Positions 50,919 to 60,142 of a DNA stretch of 64,000 bases are shown here, piece by piece. Below the pieces are notes generated by a model, which made no database searches, was not told the origin of the DNA, and was given only the letters and a program-made list of their open reading frames with translations. Position 1 is the first letter of the stretch, and each line of letters starts with the position of its first letter. The DNA is from Bacteroidota bacterium (GTDB lineage: Bacteria > Bacteroidota > Bacteroidia > J057 > JADKCL01), in the NCBI GenBank assembly GCA_016718825.1, contig JADKCL010000002.1:248001-312000 (forward strand), written 5' to 3'. Position numbers and translations under genes: made by a program.

Positions 50919-51578
50919 ATGAAGTTTTTCATCGATACAGCCGATCTCAAAGAAATTCAAGATGCCAACGACCTTGGTGTTTTGGATGGTGTCACGACCA
51001 ACCCATCGTTGATGGCAAAAATCGGTGTGACAGACTTTCGCGCCCATTATGCAGCGATCTGCGAATTGGTGGATGGGGACGTTAGTGCAGAAGTTTTGAG
51101 CACTGATTTTGCTGGAATGATGAAGGAAGGGCTCGAGCTTGCCGCGATTCACCCCAATATCACGGTGAAGGTGCCGATGATCCGCGATGGCGTCAAGGCC
51201 ATCAAGGAACTGACCCAACGCGGGATCAAAACCAATTGTACGTTGGTGTTTTCTCCGGTGCAGGCACTTGTGGCTGCCAAAGCAGGCGCCACCTACGTCT
51301 CCCCTTTCCTCGGTCGTCTCGACGATGTCGGCCACGACGGCATGGATTTGATCCACACCATCCGGGAGATTTTTGACAACTACGGTTATCCTACGCAAAT
51401 CCTTGCTGCAAGTATTCGCCACACTTTGCATGTGGTGCAATGCGCGCAAGCCGGCGCAGACGTGGCGACGATGCCGCTTTCTGTCATCGATCAATTGATC
51501 AAACATCCGTTGACGGATATCGGTCTGGCTAAATTCCTCGCCGATCATAAAAAGAATATTGAAAAATCCGGCCTCTGA
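50919..51578 (+). CDS. fsa: Transaldolase/fructose-6-phosphate aldolase (short form)
   Basis: A 219-residue TIM-barrel enzyme of the short transaldolase (TalC/MipB/FSA) subfamily. It starts MKFFIDTADLKEIQDANDLG with VDGVTTNPSL-type block (LDGVTTNPSLMAK), the Schiff-base lysine is Lys84 in ITVKVPM, and GIKTNCTLVFSPVQAL and SPFLGRLDD follow. Members act either as transaldolases of the pentose phosphate pathway or as fructose-6-phosphate aldolases; sequence alone does not decide which. Monocistronic with consensus promoter and terminator. Confidence 0.93.
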   Translation: MKFFIDTADLKEIQDANDLGVLDGVTTNPSLMAKIGVTDFRAHYAAICELVDGDVSAEVLSTDFAGMMKEGLELAAIHPNITVKVPMIRDGVKAIKELTQRGIKTNCTLVFSPVQALVAAKAGATYVSPFLGRLDDVGHDGMDLIHTIREIFDNYGYPTQILAASIRHTLHVVQCAQAGADVATMPLSVIDQLIKHPLTDIGLAKFLADHKKNIEKSGL

Positions 51579-51608
51579 TCGGGCCTAGTTGATTTTGAAT
51601 GTTTGTGT

Positions 51609-51637
51609 GGGGCCTCCGATGGAGGCTCCTTTTTTTT
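51609..51637 (+). terminator. Terminator of the transaldolase gene
   Basis: GCCTCC (51612-51617) pairs with GGAGGC (51621-51626) across GAT, flanked by further G/C pairs and followed by eight T. The T-tract runs into the stop codon of the convergent gene. Confidence 0.8.
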
Positions 51638-52250
51638 ACTTCGCAGGCGAGCTGCTTGCGGGTTGGCCCTTGATCTGTCCCTTTGCAGAGGGTACTCCGG
51701 GAACGACTGCAGGTTTGGCAACCACGGCTGGCTTTACAGGCTCAGCAGCCTTGACGGGCGGAACTGGCGCACGGCCCACCGTCCATTTTTTTTCAATTTC
51801 TGCCAATCGTTTAGAAATGGCATCCAAATGTGCGGTTTGAGCTGCAATACTTGCTGCTTTGGCCTCTAAAGTTGCATTTTCATACTTTCCAGACTTGCTC
51901 GCAAGGCTCAGTGCCTCGGCAGTCTTTGCCAATTCTGCCCTTGCTTCATCGATTCGGAGATGCGCTGCTTGGAAATCGGATGCCTTCACAAGGCTGAATG
52001 ACTTCGTCGGTCGAGGACCTGCCTCGAACGTATCTACCACGCTTGGTGGCGCCACGACAGGAAATGCCTGCAATGAATCCCGAAAGGCCTTCATGGAGGC
52101 GCTACCGCGCATCGCAGCTTTGCCATTCACCAAATTCGTGTCGGCGTTCATTTGCGTTGGCTCCTTCTTGATTTTGTTTTTTTGCGCAACAACTGCATTC
52201 GCTGCAAACAGCAATACCATCAGGGCCAAAAAGGAAACTCTTGGATTCAT
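51636..52250 (-). CDS. Exported coiled-coil hypothetical protein
   Basis: A 204-residue protein of unknown function. Signal peptide MNPRVSFLALMVLLFAANAVVAQ. A Pro-containing linker precedes a helical, Ala/Glu/Lys-rich stretch (about 95-155; AHLRIDEARAELAKTAEALSLA ... HLDAISKRLAEIEKKW) likely to form a coiled coil. The tail (about 158-204) is Pro/Ala/Val/Lys-rich (VKAAEPVKPAVVAKPAVVPG) and probably disordered. Its stop codon overlaps the T-tract of the opposing transaldolase terminator. Confidence 0.68.
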   Translation of the reverse strand: MNPRVSFLALMVLLFAANAVVAQKNKIKKEPTQMNADTNLVNGKAAMRGSASMKAFRDSLQAFPVVAPPSVVDTFEAGPRPTKSFSLVKASDFQAAHLRIDEARAELAKTAEALSLASKSGKYENATLEAKAASIAAQTAHLDAISKRLAEIEKKWTVGRAPVPPVKAAEPVKPAVVAKPAVVPGVPSAKGQIKGQPASSSPAK

Positions 52251-52403
52251 TGATTCAAAACTACCAAAATCCCCACAATCCTACAATCCATGACCAGGCA
52301 CGCGATGGTAAGGAATGCAACCCACACGACGATTTCGAGGAAGGTTGTTGGTCGGTGAGGTGGGAATTCTTACTTTTAGGCTTGGTTACCTCAGCGTTTC
52401 TGT

Positions 52404-54284
52404 ATGAAAAAGATATTTTCGTTCCTATTTATCAGCTATTGCTTGCACCTTGCCGGTTTTTCTCAGCCGGGACAAATGAGCATGGTCAACTTTTCAACGG
52501 GATTCAACTCTCCCGTTGACATTACGCATGCGGGTGATGAGCGGATTTTTGTGGTGGAGCAGGACGGTAAGATCTTCATCGTCAATCAGCAAGGGCAACG
52601 GATCACCACGCCGTTTCTCAACATTGATCCGCGAGTCAATTCGGGAGCAAGTGAACGTGGATTGCTGGGGCTTGCCTTCCATCCCAAATACGATGAAAAC
52701 GGCTTTTTCTACGTCAACTATACCAATTCGGCAGGAAGTACAGTCATTTCGCGGTTCAGTGTCACCGCTGACCCAAATGTCGCGGATCCAAACAGCGAAC
52801 AGATCTTGTTGACGATAACACAGCCCTATTCCAACCATAACGGCGGATGCATCAAGTTTGGGCATGACGGCTACCTTTATATAGGTATGGGTGACGGCGG
52901 CAGTGGCGGAGACCCTGGTAACCGTTCACAAAACGGCCAAGAATTGCTCGGAAAAATGCTGCGCATTGACGTCGACAATGGCACGCCTTATGCGATTCCT
53001 CCATCCAACCCCTACTTTGGCAGCACGTCAGTTCAAGAAGAAATCTGGGCATTCGGGGTGAGAAATCCTTGGAGATTCAGCATGGACAAGGTCACCGGGG
53101 ACATGTGGATCGGTGATGTCGGCCAAAATGCCGTGGAAGAAATCGACTTCTGGGCTGCAACGGACACCACCTTCCCAAACTTCGGATGGAGGTGTTATGA
53201 GGGTTCGGCCGCGTACAATACGAGCGGGTGCCAAAGTCAATCCAACTATGACTTTCCGATCTACGAATTTCCACATAGCCAAGGCAACTGCTCTGTGACG
53301 GGAGGCTTCGTGTACCGCGGCGCACGGTACCAATCGATGTGGGGCTATTATTTCCATACCGACTATTGCGGCGGCTACCTCTGGCAAACACATGACAATG
53401 GCATGGGCGGATGGACCACCACCCGCAGCGCGACCACCTTGTCTTCCAACAACCTGGTATCTTTTGGCGAGGATGTTTACGGCGAACTTTACCTAGCCGG
53501 GACATCCACCGGGATCATCTATCACTTGCGGGACACCACTTGCACACCTATGGCTTATATCCCCGGCGGAGATACGGTTGGCGTTTGTCAGTCTTCTGGC
53601 CAACTGACCTGCTTTGGAGGGCCGACCCTTGATTATCAATGGCAACTCGGCGGCACCAATGTTGTCGGTGGCAATGCTGCTTCATTGGGAGTCAGCGTTG
53701 CGGGCGACTACCGGGTAATCGTCAGCAATGGCAGTTGTGCAGACACTTCGAATACGGTTTACGTGCAGCTTGTGCCAGCCCCAATTGTTTCTATGAGCCT
53801 TCCATCGGCAAGCTATTGCGATTTTGATGCGCCCGTTGCAGCAACCCTGAGCCCACTTGGCGGAAGTCTCTCTGGCCCAGGTGTTTCGGGTGGCTCATTT
53901 GATCCATCGGTGGCAGGTGCCGGAAACTATCAGTTGATTTATACCTATTCCGACAACGGTTCCGGCTGTTCCGCCTCAGACACATTTGATGTTGCCGTTA
54001 CCGTTTGCGTTGGTGTTGGCAGTCCCAATTCGCCGGACATGAGCCTCAGCCCCAATCCTGGAAACGGACTTTTTCAGCTGGAATTTGAAATGCCAATGAG
54101 CGCGGAATACAGTCTGGAGATATTGGATCTTCAAGGCCGCCAACTTCAAAAGATGCAATTCTCTGCCAATTCAGGCCGTGTTGTCAAGGTATTGGACCTT
54201 CAGGAATTGGCATCCGGCCCTTATTTCCTGCGTTTACGGATCGGAGAATTGGTGAGCACGAAGAAATTCTCCATTCAGAAGTAA
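52404..54284 (+). CDS. PQQ-type sugar dehydrogenase (GSDH) with T9SS sorting domain
   Basis: A 626-residue secreted protein. After a signal peptide (to about residue 21) comes a glucose/sorbosone-dehydrogenase six-bladed propeller (about 25-375): STGFNSPVDITHAGDERIFVVEQ, GLLGLAFHPKYDENGFFYVNYT, SNHNGGCIKFGHDGYLYIGMGDGG, GVRNPWRFS and GDVGQNAVEEIDF, the last near the PQQ/calcium site. Next are Ig-like segments (about 390-535; WQLGGTNVVGGNAASLGVSVAGDYRVIV) and a T9SS type A domain (SLSPNPGNGLFQLEF to the end). It is expected on the cell surface; the sugar substrate and PQQ use are inferred from the family. A weak promoter (TTG-N20-TACTTTTA) lies at 52348-52378. Confidence 0.9.
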   Translation: MKKIFSFLFISYCLHLAGFSQPGQMSMVNFSTGFNSPVDITHAGDERIFVVEQDGKIFIVNQQGQRITTPFLNIDPRVNSGASERGLLGLAFHPKYDENGFFYVNYTNSAGSTVISRFSVTADPNVADPNSEQILLTITQPYSNHNGGCIKFGHDGYLYIGMGDGGSGGDPGNRSQNGQELLGKMLRIDVDNGTPYAIPPSNPYFGSTSVQEEIWAFGVRNPWRFSMDKVTGDMWIGDVGQNAVEEIDFWAATDTTFPNFGWRCYEGSAAYNTSGCQSQSNYDFPIYEFPHSQGNCSVTGGFVYRGARYQSMWGYYFHTDYCGGYLWQTHDNGMGGWTTTRSATTLSSNNLVSFGEDVYGELYLAGTSTGIIYHLRDTTCTPMAYIPGGDTVGVCQSSGQLTCFGGPTLDYQWQLGGTNVVGGNAASLGVSVAGDYRVIVSNGSCADTSNTVYVQLVPAPIVSMSLPSASYCDFDAPVAATLSPLGGSLSGPGVSGGSFDPSVAGAGNYQLIYTYSDNGSGCSASDTFDVAVTVCVGVGSPNSPDMSLSPNPGNGLFQLEFEMPMSAEYSLEILDLQGRQLQKMQFSANSGRVVKVLDLQELASGPYFLRLRIGELVSTKKFSIQK

Positions 54285-54331
54285 TGTAAGTGTGGAAGCC
54301 TGCTAAAATTGGGCTTTTTTGAATTCCGGTT

Positions 54332-54363
54332 TTTGCGGAATCGACGATATTCAACTATCTTGG
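54332..54363 (+). promoter_or_regulatory. Candidate promoter of the lipocalin-like lipoprotein
   Basis: TTTG (54332-54335), a 20-base spacer and TATCTTGG (54356-54363, one mismatch), 25 bases before the ATG at 54389. Confidence 0.5.
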
Positions 54364-54388
54364 TGGCAGTAGAAAATCAATCAATAGG

Positions 54389-54820
54389 ATGCATTTTAAA
54401 ACAAGTTTCAACTCGAATTGGCTGGTCGCTCTGGCATTGGTCATGGCCTTGGGAGCCTGTAAAGGCAAGGTTGATGAAAAGACCGAGTTGATCGGAATCT
54501 GGCAATTGCATTCCATTAATGTCAACGGACAAGAAATCGGCGATGGCAAGGGCTACCTCGAATTCAAGACCGATGGTACAGTTTTCAACCGCACAGGTCC
54601 CGGGATTTACGACGACGGGAAATACGAAATCGATCCAACCAAGTCGCAAATCGTGATGAAGCAAGATACCTCCAGCCTATTGTACACATATAAGATGGGC
54701 AATGATTCGCTGACGATGAAGTCCAACGACAACGGACTTGCCCTGATGCTAAGCGGTCATAAGGTTGCAAAGTTGCCGATTACACCGGAAACCGATGTCA
54801 TGCCTGAAGGCATGCGCTAG
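54389..54820 (+). CDS. Lipocalin-like lipoprotein
   Basis: A 143-residue lipoprotein with the lipid cysteine in MALGACKGK. The body starts ELIGIWQLHSINVNGQEI and continues GYLEFKTDGTVFNRTG, DDGKYEID and QIVMKQDTSSLLYTY, the strand pattern of the Lipocalin-like (META-type small barrel) domains frequent in Bacteroidota. The ligand is unknown. The next gene begins 10 bases after its stop. Confidence 0.78.
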   Translation: MHFKTSFNSNWLVALALVMALGACKGKVDEKTELIGIWQLHSINVNGQEIGDGKGYLEFKTDGTVFNRTGPGIYDDGKYEIDPTKSQIVMKQDTSSLLYTYKMGNDSLTMKSNDNGLALMLSGHKVAKLPITPETDVMPEGMR

Positions 54821-54829
54821 TGGCGACAT

Positions 54830-56134
54830 TTGCTTCATTCGTTTCTCCTGCCTCCCAGCCACAAGTTTGGCTTCGGGATCTTGCAATTGGTTTCATTGGC
54901 CTTTGCACCCCTGTTGTTGGGGGGATGTGAGGAATCCAAGCCAGATGAAAAACGCAATGCTTCCGTCATTGGTTATGAATTCTATTCCAGTCTGGATTCC
55001 ACAGAATCCGATTCGATAGATGCTGTTGCAGCAAGTGGATTGGATTTATTCAGCAGGTTATCTGGAGAAAGCCAGGTTTTTGCAGCTTGGGAGGAATGGC
55101 CTGAGATATCCATTCAGTCAAAAATATGCGATCAACTTTCCGCCACACCGACAGCGCAACTTTTTGTATTGTTGGATCCCGAAGCCTATGCGATCGCAGA
55201 TGATCTGCACTCCAAAGAATTCCCCTTCCAAAACCACCCGCAGGTGCAATTGGAAAATAAAAGCAATCCGAATGCAGGCCTTCTCAGCCCCAAAAGCCGA
55301 GCCGCTGCGCTGCTCCTGAATTTGATCCTAGCAACGAATCTACGTCCGCAAGCAGCTGACGATGGCCGATTTACGATATATTCCAGCGCTACATCGCTTG
55401 CCAGGCCTACCAATTCCACTATCTCAGAGGCCATTCGCATCTACGGTGACAGCAGTTTATACGGCAGGTGCTTGGCCTATTGGGAAGCCTTGCGCGACAA
55501 CCGTACCGAATTCGGGTTTGTGACGAGCCATACCTACAGCAATCTTCACGACCATCAAACATGGTTTTTCCCCGATCAGCTTGCCACGGTTCCCGAAAAT
55601 TCCATGCGGATATTATCCGCTTTGGAGACGGGAATTGCACAAACGCATCAACCTGCAAAAGTGAGACTCGTCGTTTCAGGTGCGGATATTTGTCATGCCC
55701 CGTTCTTCGAAAGTCTGGCCAAACTCGCTGTGGAGCAAGAAATCGACCTCAAAATTGTGATTGCGGATACAGAAACGGTGGCAATCGATGCAGTGCATAG
55801 CTTGAGTGCATTGGATGACGGTAACCTTCGAATTCTGGCTGCAAAGGATTCGCTACAACGCCATCAACTGTCTTCGCGCATATTGCTGATCGACGGTCCT
55901 TATTCCCTGAATGAAGGCGAGCCATCCACACGAAGGAGATTGACCTTTTTCTTCAGCGACGATTTTAATTTGACTTCCCAGCGCCAGAACAGCAGCATTT
56001 GGATTCGAATTGCAGACAAACGCGTGTTTTTGGAGGCTGAAAAACACTGGGAACGTATTTGGGCGCTTTCCGAAAACAAGCCATTGACCCAAGCCATTCA
56101 TTTTGGGAGGCAGCGTCGCTGTACTATTCCCTAA
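54830..56134 (+). CDS. Putative lipoprotein resembling a degenerate phospholipase D
   Basis: A 434-residue protein with a probable lipoprotein signal (lipid cysteine in LLLGGCEES). Two halves each end in a strand-helix pattern seen in the PLD superfamily: EAIRIYGDSSLYGRCLAYWEAL in the first half and SSIWIRIADKRVFLEAEKHWERIW in the second, with SSRILLIDGPYSLNEGE where the HKD motif would stand. The catalytic HxKxxxxD is absent from both halves, so it is likely a non-catalytic relative. This assignment is tentative. TTG is used as start, 10 bases after the lipocalin-like gene, so the two may be co-expressed. Confidence 0.6.
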   Translation: MLHSFLLPPSHKFGFGILQLVSLAFAPLLLGGCEESKPDEKRNASVIGYEFYSSLDSTESDSIDAVAASGLDLFSRLSGESQVFAAWEEWPEISIQSKICDQLSATPTAQLFVLLDPEAYAIADDLHSKEFPFQNHPQVQLENKSNPNAGLLSPKSRAAALLLNLILATNLRPQAADDGRFTIYSSATSLARPTNSTISEAIRIYGDSSLYGRCLAYWEALRDNRTEFGFVTSHTYSNLHDHQTWFFPDQLATVPENSMRILSALETGIAQTHQPAKVRLVVSGADICHAPFFESLAKLAVEQEIDLKIVIADTETVAIDAVHSLSALDDGNLRILAAKDSLQRHQLSSRILLIDGPYSLNEGEPSTRRRLTFFFSDDFNLTSQRQNSSIWIRIADKRVFLEAEKHWERIWALSENKPLTQAIHFGRQRRCTIP

Positions 56135-56138
56135 GGAT

Positions 56139-57671
56139 TTACTCGTACACAATGGTGCGGTAGATAAACCGTTCACTTTCATTGTGCAAGCGGTCCACAG
56201 AGGTCACTGCGTAGGTATAGGTTTGTCCCGCTTTGGCGGTCAGATCGAGAAAATGGCGTTCCCTGCTTAAGGAAAGGATGTTGCGGGGATCATTCAGGTC
56301 ATTGACTTGGCCCTCTTCAAAGCGATAAACGACATAATAGGTAGGCAAATCAAGATCCTGAGCAGGTTCGGGAGCCTCCCAAGCGAGATAAAGGCCGTCG
56401 GTTTGTGGGTAGACTTTCAAGTCGATCGGACGATTGGGGGGAATGCTGTCGATCCAAGGCATCGAAGGGACAAGCGCAGGGTGATTGTACATTTCATACC
56501 GCATGGAGTTGCCGATCCCGCCGGCATTGTCCATGATCGTCGAGCAACGAAACCATGCACTGCCGCAGACCTGATCTTGGGACCGGCACAGCTCGACTTG
56601 GTTCACAAATTCGGAAGCCTTGGCCCAACTGGGTTTGGTTTCACTTTGCAGCAGGTAGATGGCGTGACCGATATAAATGTGCCGATCGGAACTTTGCTTG
56701 TCCCACCATTCAAGCAAAACATCAAATGCAGCGCGATCACTTCCGATTTTCCAATAAAGCTGCGGCACCATATAGTCCACCCAGCCGTATTTCAGCCATT
56801 TTCGCGTGTCGGCATACAACTCGTCATAAGCGCTCAAGGCACGTATCGTTCCACTTCCACGCAGGTCCTCGTCATCGTTTCGCCATACGCCAAACGGGCT
56901 GATCCCGAATTTTACCGTCGGGCTGTTCAAAAAGATGCTATCGGCCAATTCCTCTACGAATGCGTCCACGTTGTGCCGTCTCCAAGCCTTGATGTCGTTG
57001 AATCCATTTCCGAATGTCCTGAAACTACGGCTGTCTGGAATCGGCTGACCGGCAATGGGATACGGATAAAAATAATCGTCAAGATGGATGCCGTCAATGT
57101 CGTAATTCCGCACAACCTCCATGATTACCCGCACAAGGAAGTGTCTCGCCTCCGGCACGCCGGGGTCGAAATACTTGGAGATTCCATAGTTGAAAAACCA
57201 ATCGGGCCGGGAATTGATCAGATTGTCTTTTGCGACGGAACTCAGGTTGATGTGCGAAAGGGCGCGGAATGGATTGAACCAAGCGTGGAATTCCATGTTG
57301 CGCTCATGGCATTCCTCGACCATGAATTGGAGCGGGTCATAAAAGGGCGACGGTGGCATGCCCTGCCTGCCAGAAATATACTGCGACCAAGGAGCGATTT
57401 TACTCGGGTAAAATGCATCCCCTGCCGGCCGGACCTGTACAAAAACAGCATTCATCCCGGCAGACTCGAGATTGTTCAGGATTTTAACGAATTCATTTTT
57501 CTGGAGATCACTGTGCATATTGGCCCGCGATGGCCAATCCAAGTTTGCCAATGTGCAGATCCAAGCCCCGCGAAACTCGCGCTTGGGTGGCATCGTTGAC
57601 TGACCGAAAACCGTCACAGCCACCGACAACCCCAAAAGTCCTAACAGAATTTTCCTCCAGCGCATCTGCAT
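56139..57671 (-). CDS. GHL10-type glycoside hydrolase (YngK/DUF187 family), exported
   Basis: A 510-residue exported protein. The signal peptide ends near TVFGQ. The GHL10 domain (about 30-355) begins EFRGAWICTLANLDWPS and has LESAGMNAVFVQVRPAGDAFY, MEFHAWFNPFRAL, YDIDGIHLDDYFYPYP, VKFGISPFGVWR and WVDYMVPQLYWKIG, all typical of the family. A fibronectin-III-like domain (about 415-510) closes the protein. These enzymes are linked to peptidoglycan or exopolysaccharide cleavage; the true substrate is unknown. TACCTTTG lies on the minus strand at 57684-57677, so close to the start that the transcript may have almost no leader. Confidence 0.88.
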   Translation of the reverse strand: MQMRWRKILLGLLGLSVAVTVFGQSTMPPKREFRGAWICTLANLDWPSRANMHSDLQKNEFVKILNNLESAGMNAVFVQVRPAGDAFYPSKIAPWSQYISGRQGMPPSPFYDPLQFMVEECHERNMEFHAWFNPFRALSHINLSSVAKDNLINSRPDWFFNYGISKYFDPGVPEARHFLVRVIMEVVRNYDIDGIHLDDYFYPYPIAGQPIPDSRSFRTFGNGFNDIKAWRRHNVDAFVEELADSIFLNSPTVKFGISPFGVWRNDDEDLRGSGTIRALSAYDELYADTRKWLKYGWVDYMVPQLYWKIGSDRAAFDVLLEWWDKQSSDRHIYIGHAIYLLQSETKPSWAKASEFVNQVELCRSQDQVCGSAWFRCSTIMDNAGGIGNSMRYEMYNHPALVPSMPWIDSIPPNRPIDLKVYPQTDGLYLAWEAPEPAQDLDLPTYYVVYRFEEGQVNDLNDPRNILSLSRERHFLDLTAKAGQTYTYAVTSVDRLHNESERFIYRTIVYE

Positions 57672-57764
57672 CAAGGCAAAGGTACAAAATCCGATCCTAG
57701 CAGAATGTAAATCTGAGGAGTGACAGGCAGTAAAATTCGGTGAAATCCAAATTCCGGAAAAAGA

Positions 57765-57796
57765 AACGGGCCAAGTCCCGAAGGATTTGGCCCGTT
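57765..57796 (-). terminator. Terminator of the SprB-repeat/T9SS gene
   Basis: A 10-base stem AACGGGCCAA / TTGGCCCGTT with a 12-base loop, followed on the minus strand by TCTTTTTCC, 22 bases past the stop. Confidence 0.85.
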
Positions 57797-57817
57797 CTCA
57801 GAATTCAATCGCCGAAC

Positions 57818-60142
57818 TTATTTGCCGACGACGATCTTTTTGGTGCTGATTTCAGCTCCTGCCTTCAACTCTACAGAATAAACTCCACTTGCGACATTGC
57901 CGAGGTTCACCTCTACCCTGCCTGAAGTCGCTTGCGTGACCATTTTTTCCCAGATTTTCTGACCGAGCTTATTGTACACCGTCACCGTCAAGTCTTCAGC
58001 GGCATCCAATTCGAAAGCGACGAAGAAGACTCCCTGACTTGGATTCGGATAGATTTCCATACCCATTGCTGAACCTGCTTCGACGGCAACCAAAGTTGCG
58101 ACCGTCGCGGTCACGACTGTCGTACAGCCGTTTGCATCCGTCACTGTGCAGGTATAGGTGCCTCCGGCAAGTCCAGTGGCCGTTTGACCCGTCTGACCGT
58201 TACTCCAGAGGTAGGTATAGGGCGCAGTTCCTCCGTTTGGCGTTGCCGTTGCGCTGCCATCCAAGGCACCCGAATTGCTTTCATCGATGACGGTGGACGT
58301 TGCCGAAAGTGCAGATGCAGGCTCGGTAATCGTGATCGTCGCCGTTTGGGTGCAGTTCGATGCGTCGGTTACCGTGACCGTGTAGGTACCGGCGGCAAGG
58401 TTGGATGCGGTTGCTGTCGTCTGACCATCGCTCCAAAGGTAAGTATAAGGCGCGGTGCCGCCTGTTGGATTAGCGACCGCGCTACCCGTGCTTGTGCCAA
58501 AGCAATTCACATTCACCTGACTCCCGATCGCCACCGATGGTGCCGAACTTGCATTGATCGTGACAACGGCAGTTCCCGTGCAGCCTGCCTGATCGGTCAC
58601 TGTTACTGTGTAATTGCCGGCGGCCAATCCATTTGCCTGCGCCGTAGTTTGACCATCGCTCCAGAGGTAGGTGTAGGCACCCGAGCCACCTTGCGCAACG
58701 GCAGATGCGACCCCGTTGGACAATCCGCAACTAGTCGAGGTAAAATTGAAGATGTTTGCGGTCACGGCTGTGGAAGCCCCAATGGTAACTGCACTTGTTC
58801 CGGTACATCCCACACCGTCTGTGACGGTGACCGTATAACTGCCTGCACCCAACCCGGAAATGTTCTGAGTGGTGGCACCATTGCTCCAGAGATAGGTGAA
58901 GTTTCCGTTTCCGCCTGCTCCAATGGCACCCGCAGAACCGTCATTCTGCCCGCACGTGGTTGGAGAGAACGTAGGAACACTTGCAAACACTGCATTTGAG
59001 GCATTGATCACCAAGGTAGCCGTAGCTGTACAGGTACTGACGTCGGTCACGGTCACCGTATATGTGCCTGCTGCAAGTCCAGAAACCGATTGTGTGGTAG
59101 CGCCATTGCTCCACAAATAGGTGTAGCTCGTACCGCCCGTTGGCGAGGCCGTGCCAGAACCATTCGACAGGCCACAACTCGATTGCTGCACCTGTGTCAC
59201 CGAAGCGGTGACGTTGCCTAAGCTTGCAACGGTTACCGTTCCGACTGCAAAACAGTTCGGGCTTCCACTTGTGACCGTAACGGTATAGGATCCGGCGGCT
59301 ACCCCTGTGATCGTTTGCGTGGTAGCACCATTGCTCCACAAATAGGTATATCCTCCAGGACCACCGGTTGCTGCGACCGTGGCGGTTCCATTGCTCTGAC
59401 CGCAGGATGCAGGCGTATTGCTCGTAGCATTTGCAGAAACACCCGTAGATGCGGCCACCACTGCAGTTGCGGTTGTGGTGCAATTCCGTGTATCTGTCAC
59501 GGTCACCGTATAGGTTCCTGCAGCCACATTCGAAATTCCCTGGGTTGTCGCTCCGTTGCTCCAAAGATAGGTGTAGCCTGCAGTTCCGCCGGTTGCACTA
59601 GCAGTCGCGGAACCATTTGCCAAACCACAAGATGTCGCAGTTGGTGTTGTGGAAGCCGCCAAAACAGCAGCAGGCTGCGTAATGGTCACCGTTGTGGTGG
59701 CCAAACAGCCCCAAGCATCTGTCACCGTACAGGTATATGCGCCTGCGACAAGGCCCGTAATGGATGCCGTTGTAGCGCCATTGCTCCACAAGTAAGTGTA
59801 GGGTCCGCCGCCGCCAGTCGGAGCTGCGGTTGCCGTACCGTTGTTTCCATTGCGGCAACTTACAGGCGTATTGTTCGGAACACTTGCCGTCATCGTGCAA
59901 GCATTGTCAGCGCAGATGTTGAGCGTCCACGCGGTCAATGTACCGCCATCTTGATCAAACAAATCCTCGATGCGCAGTTTCCACCAGCCTGTCGGCACGG
60001 TTCCATTAAACGTGGCAAGATTTCCGCTTGGATGATACGTCAAGCCGCCAGTGATCGGACACGCAATCGTATTATAGGCGGGACCTGCATCGTCAAATTT
60101 GATGTTGAAGTTGTCATTATCGGTACACAGGCCATTGAACAA
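57818..60142 (-). CDS. C-terminal part of frameshifted reprolysin: P-domain end, SprB repeats and T9SS domain
   Basis: A 774-residue open frame that lacks its own N-terminus. It starts with the second half of a proprotein-convertase P-like domain (FNGLCTDNDNFNIKFDDAG, TGWWKLRIEDLFDQDGG), whose first half ends the upstream frame. Eight SprB-like repeats of about 75 residues follow, each with the core YLWSNGATT or YLWSDGQTT and a closing TYTVTVTD, then a T9SS type A domain (EIYPNPSQGVFFVAF, ASGVYSVEL). It has no signal peptide or ribosome site. It is almost certainly the distal part of the gene starting at 62910, joined by a frameshift near 60165. The listed start is only where a TTG occurs. 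Confidence 0.8.
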   Translation of the reverse strand: MFNGLCTDNDNFNIKFDDAGPAYNTIACPITGGLTYHPSGNLATFNGTVPTGWWKLRIEDLFDQDGGTLTAWTLNICADNACTMTASVPNNTPVSCRNGNNGTATAAPTGGGGPYTYLWSNGATTASITGLVAGAYTCTVTDAWGCLATTTVTITQPAAVLAASTTPTATSCGLANGSATASATGGTAGYTYLWSNGATTQGISNVAAGTYTVTVTDTRNCTTTATAVVAASTGVSANATSNTPASCGQSNGTATVAATGGPGGYTYLWSNGATTQTITGVAAGSYTVTVTSGSPNCFAVGTVTVASLGNVTASVTQVQQSSCGLSNGSGTASPTGGTSYTYLWSNGATTQSVSGLAAGTYTVTVTDVSTCTATATLVINASNAVFASVPTFSPTTCGQNDGSAGAIGAGGNGNFTYLWSNGATTQNISGLGAGSYTVTVTDGVGCTGTSAVTIGASTAVTANIFNFTSTSCGLSNGVASAVAQGGSGAYTYLWSDGQTTAQANGLAAGNYTVTVTDQAGCTGTAVVTINASSAPSVAIGSQVNVNCFGTSTGSAVANPTGGTAPYTYLWSDGQTTATASNLAAGTYTVTVTDASNCTQTATITITEPASALSATSTVIDESNSGALDGSATATPNGGTAPYTYLWSNGQTGQTATGLAGGTYTCTVTDANGCTTVVTATVATLVAVEAGSAMGMEIYPNPSQGVFFVAFELDAAEDLTVTVYNKLGQKIWEKMVTQATSGRVEVNLGNVASGVYSVELKAGAEISTKKIVVGK
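58083..59881 (-). repeat. Eight SprB-like coding repeats of about 225 bases
   Basis: Eight successive units of about 75 codons within the C-terminal frame. Each has a cysteine near the start (SCGLSNG type), a YLWS[ND]G core and a TVTVTD end. Unit cores are similar enough that short-read assembly could be affected. Confidence 0.85.

Noticed and set aside
56307..57599. 430-codon plus-strand open frame
   Set aside because: Antisense shadow of the GHL10 glycosidase gene.
58083..59881. Non-coding satellite or CRISPR-like repeats
   Set aside because: The repeats keep the reading frame and encode SprB-like protein units.
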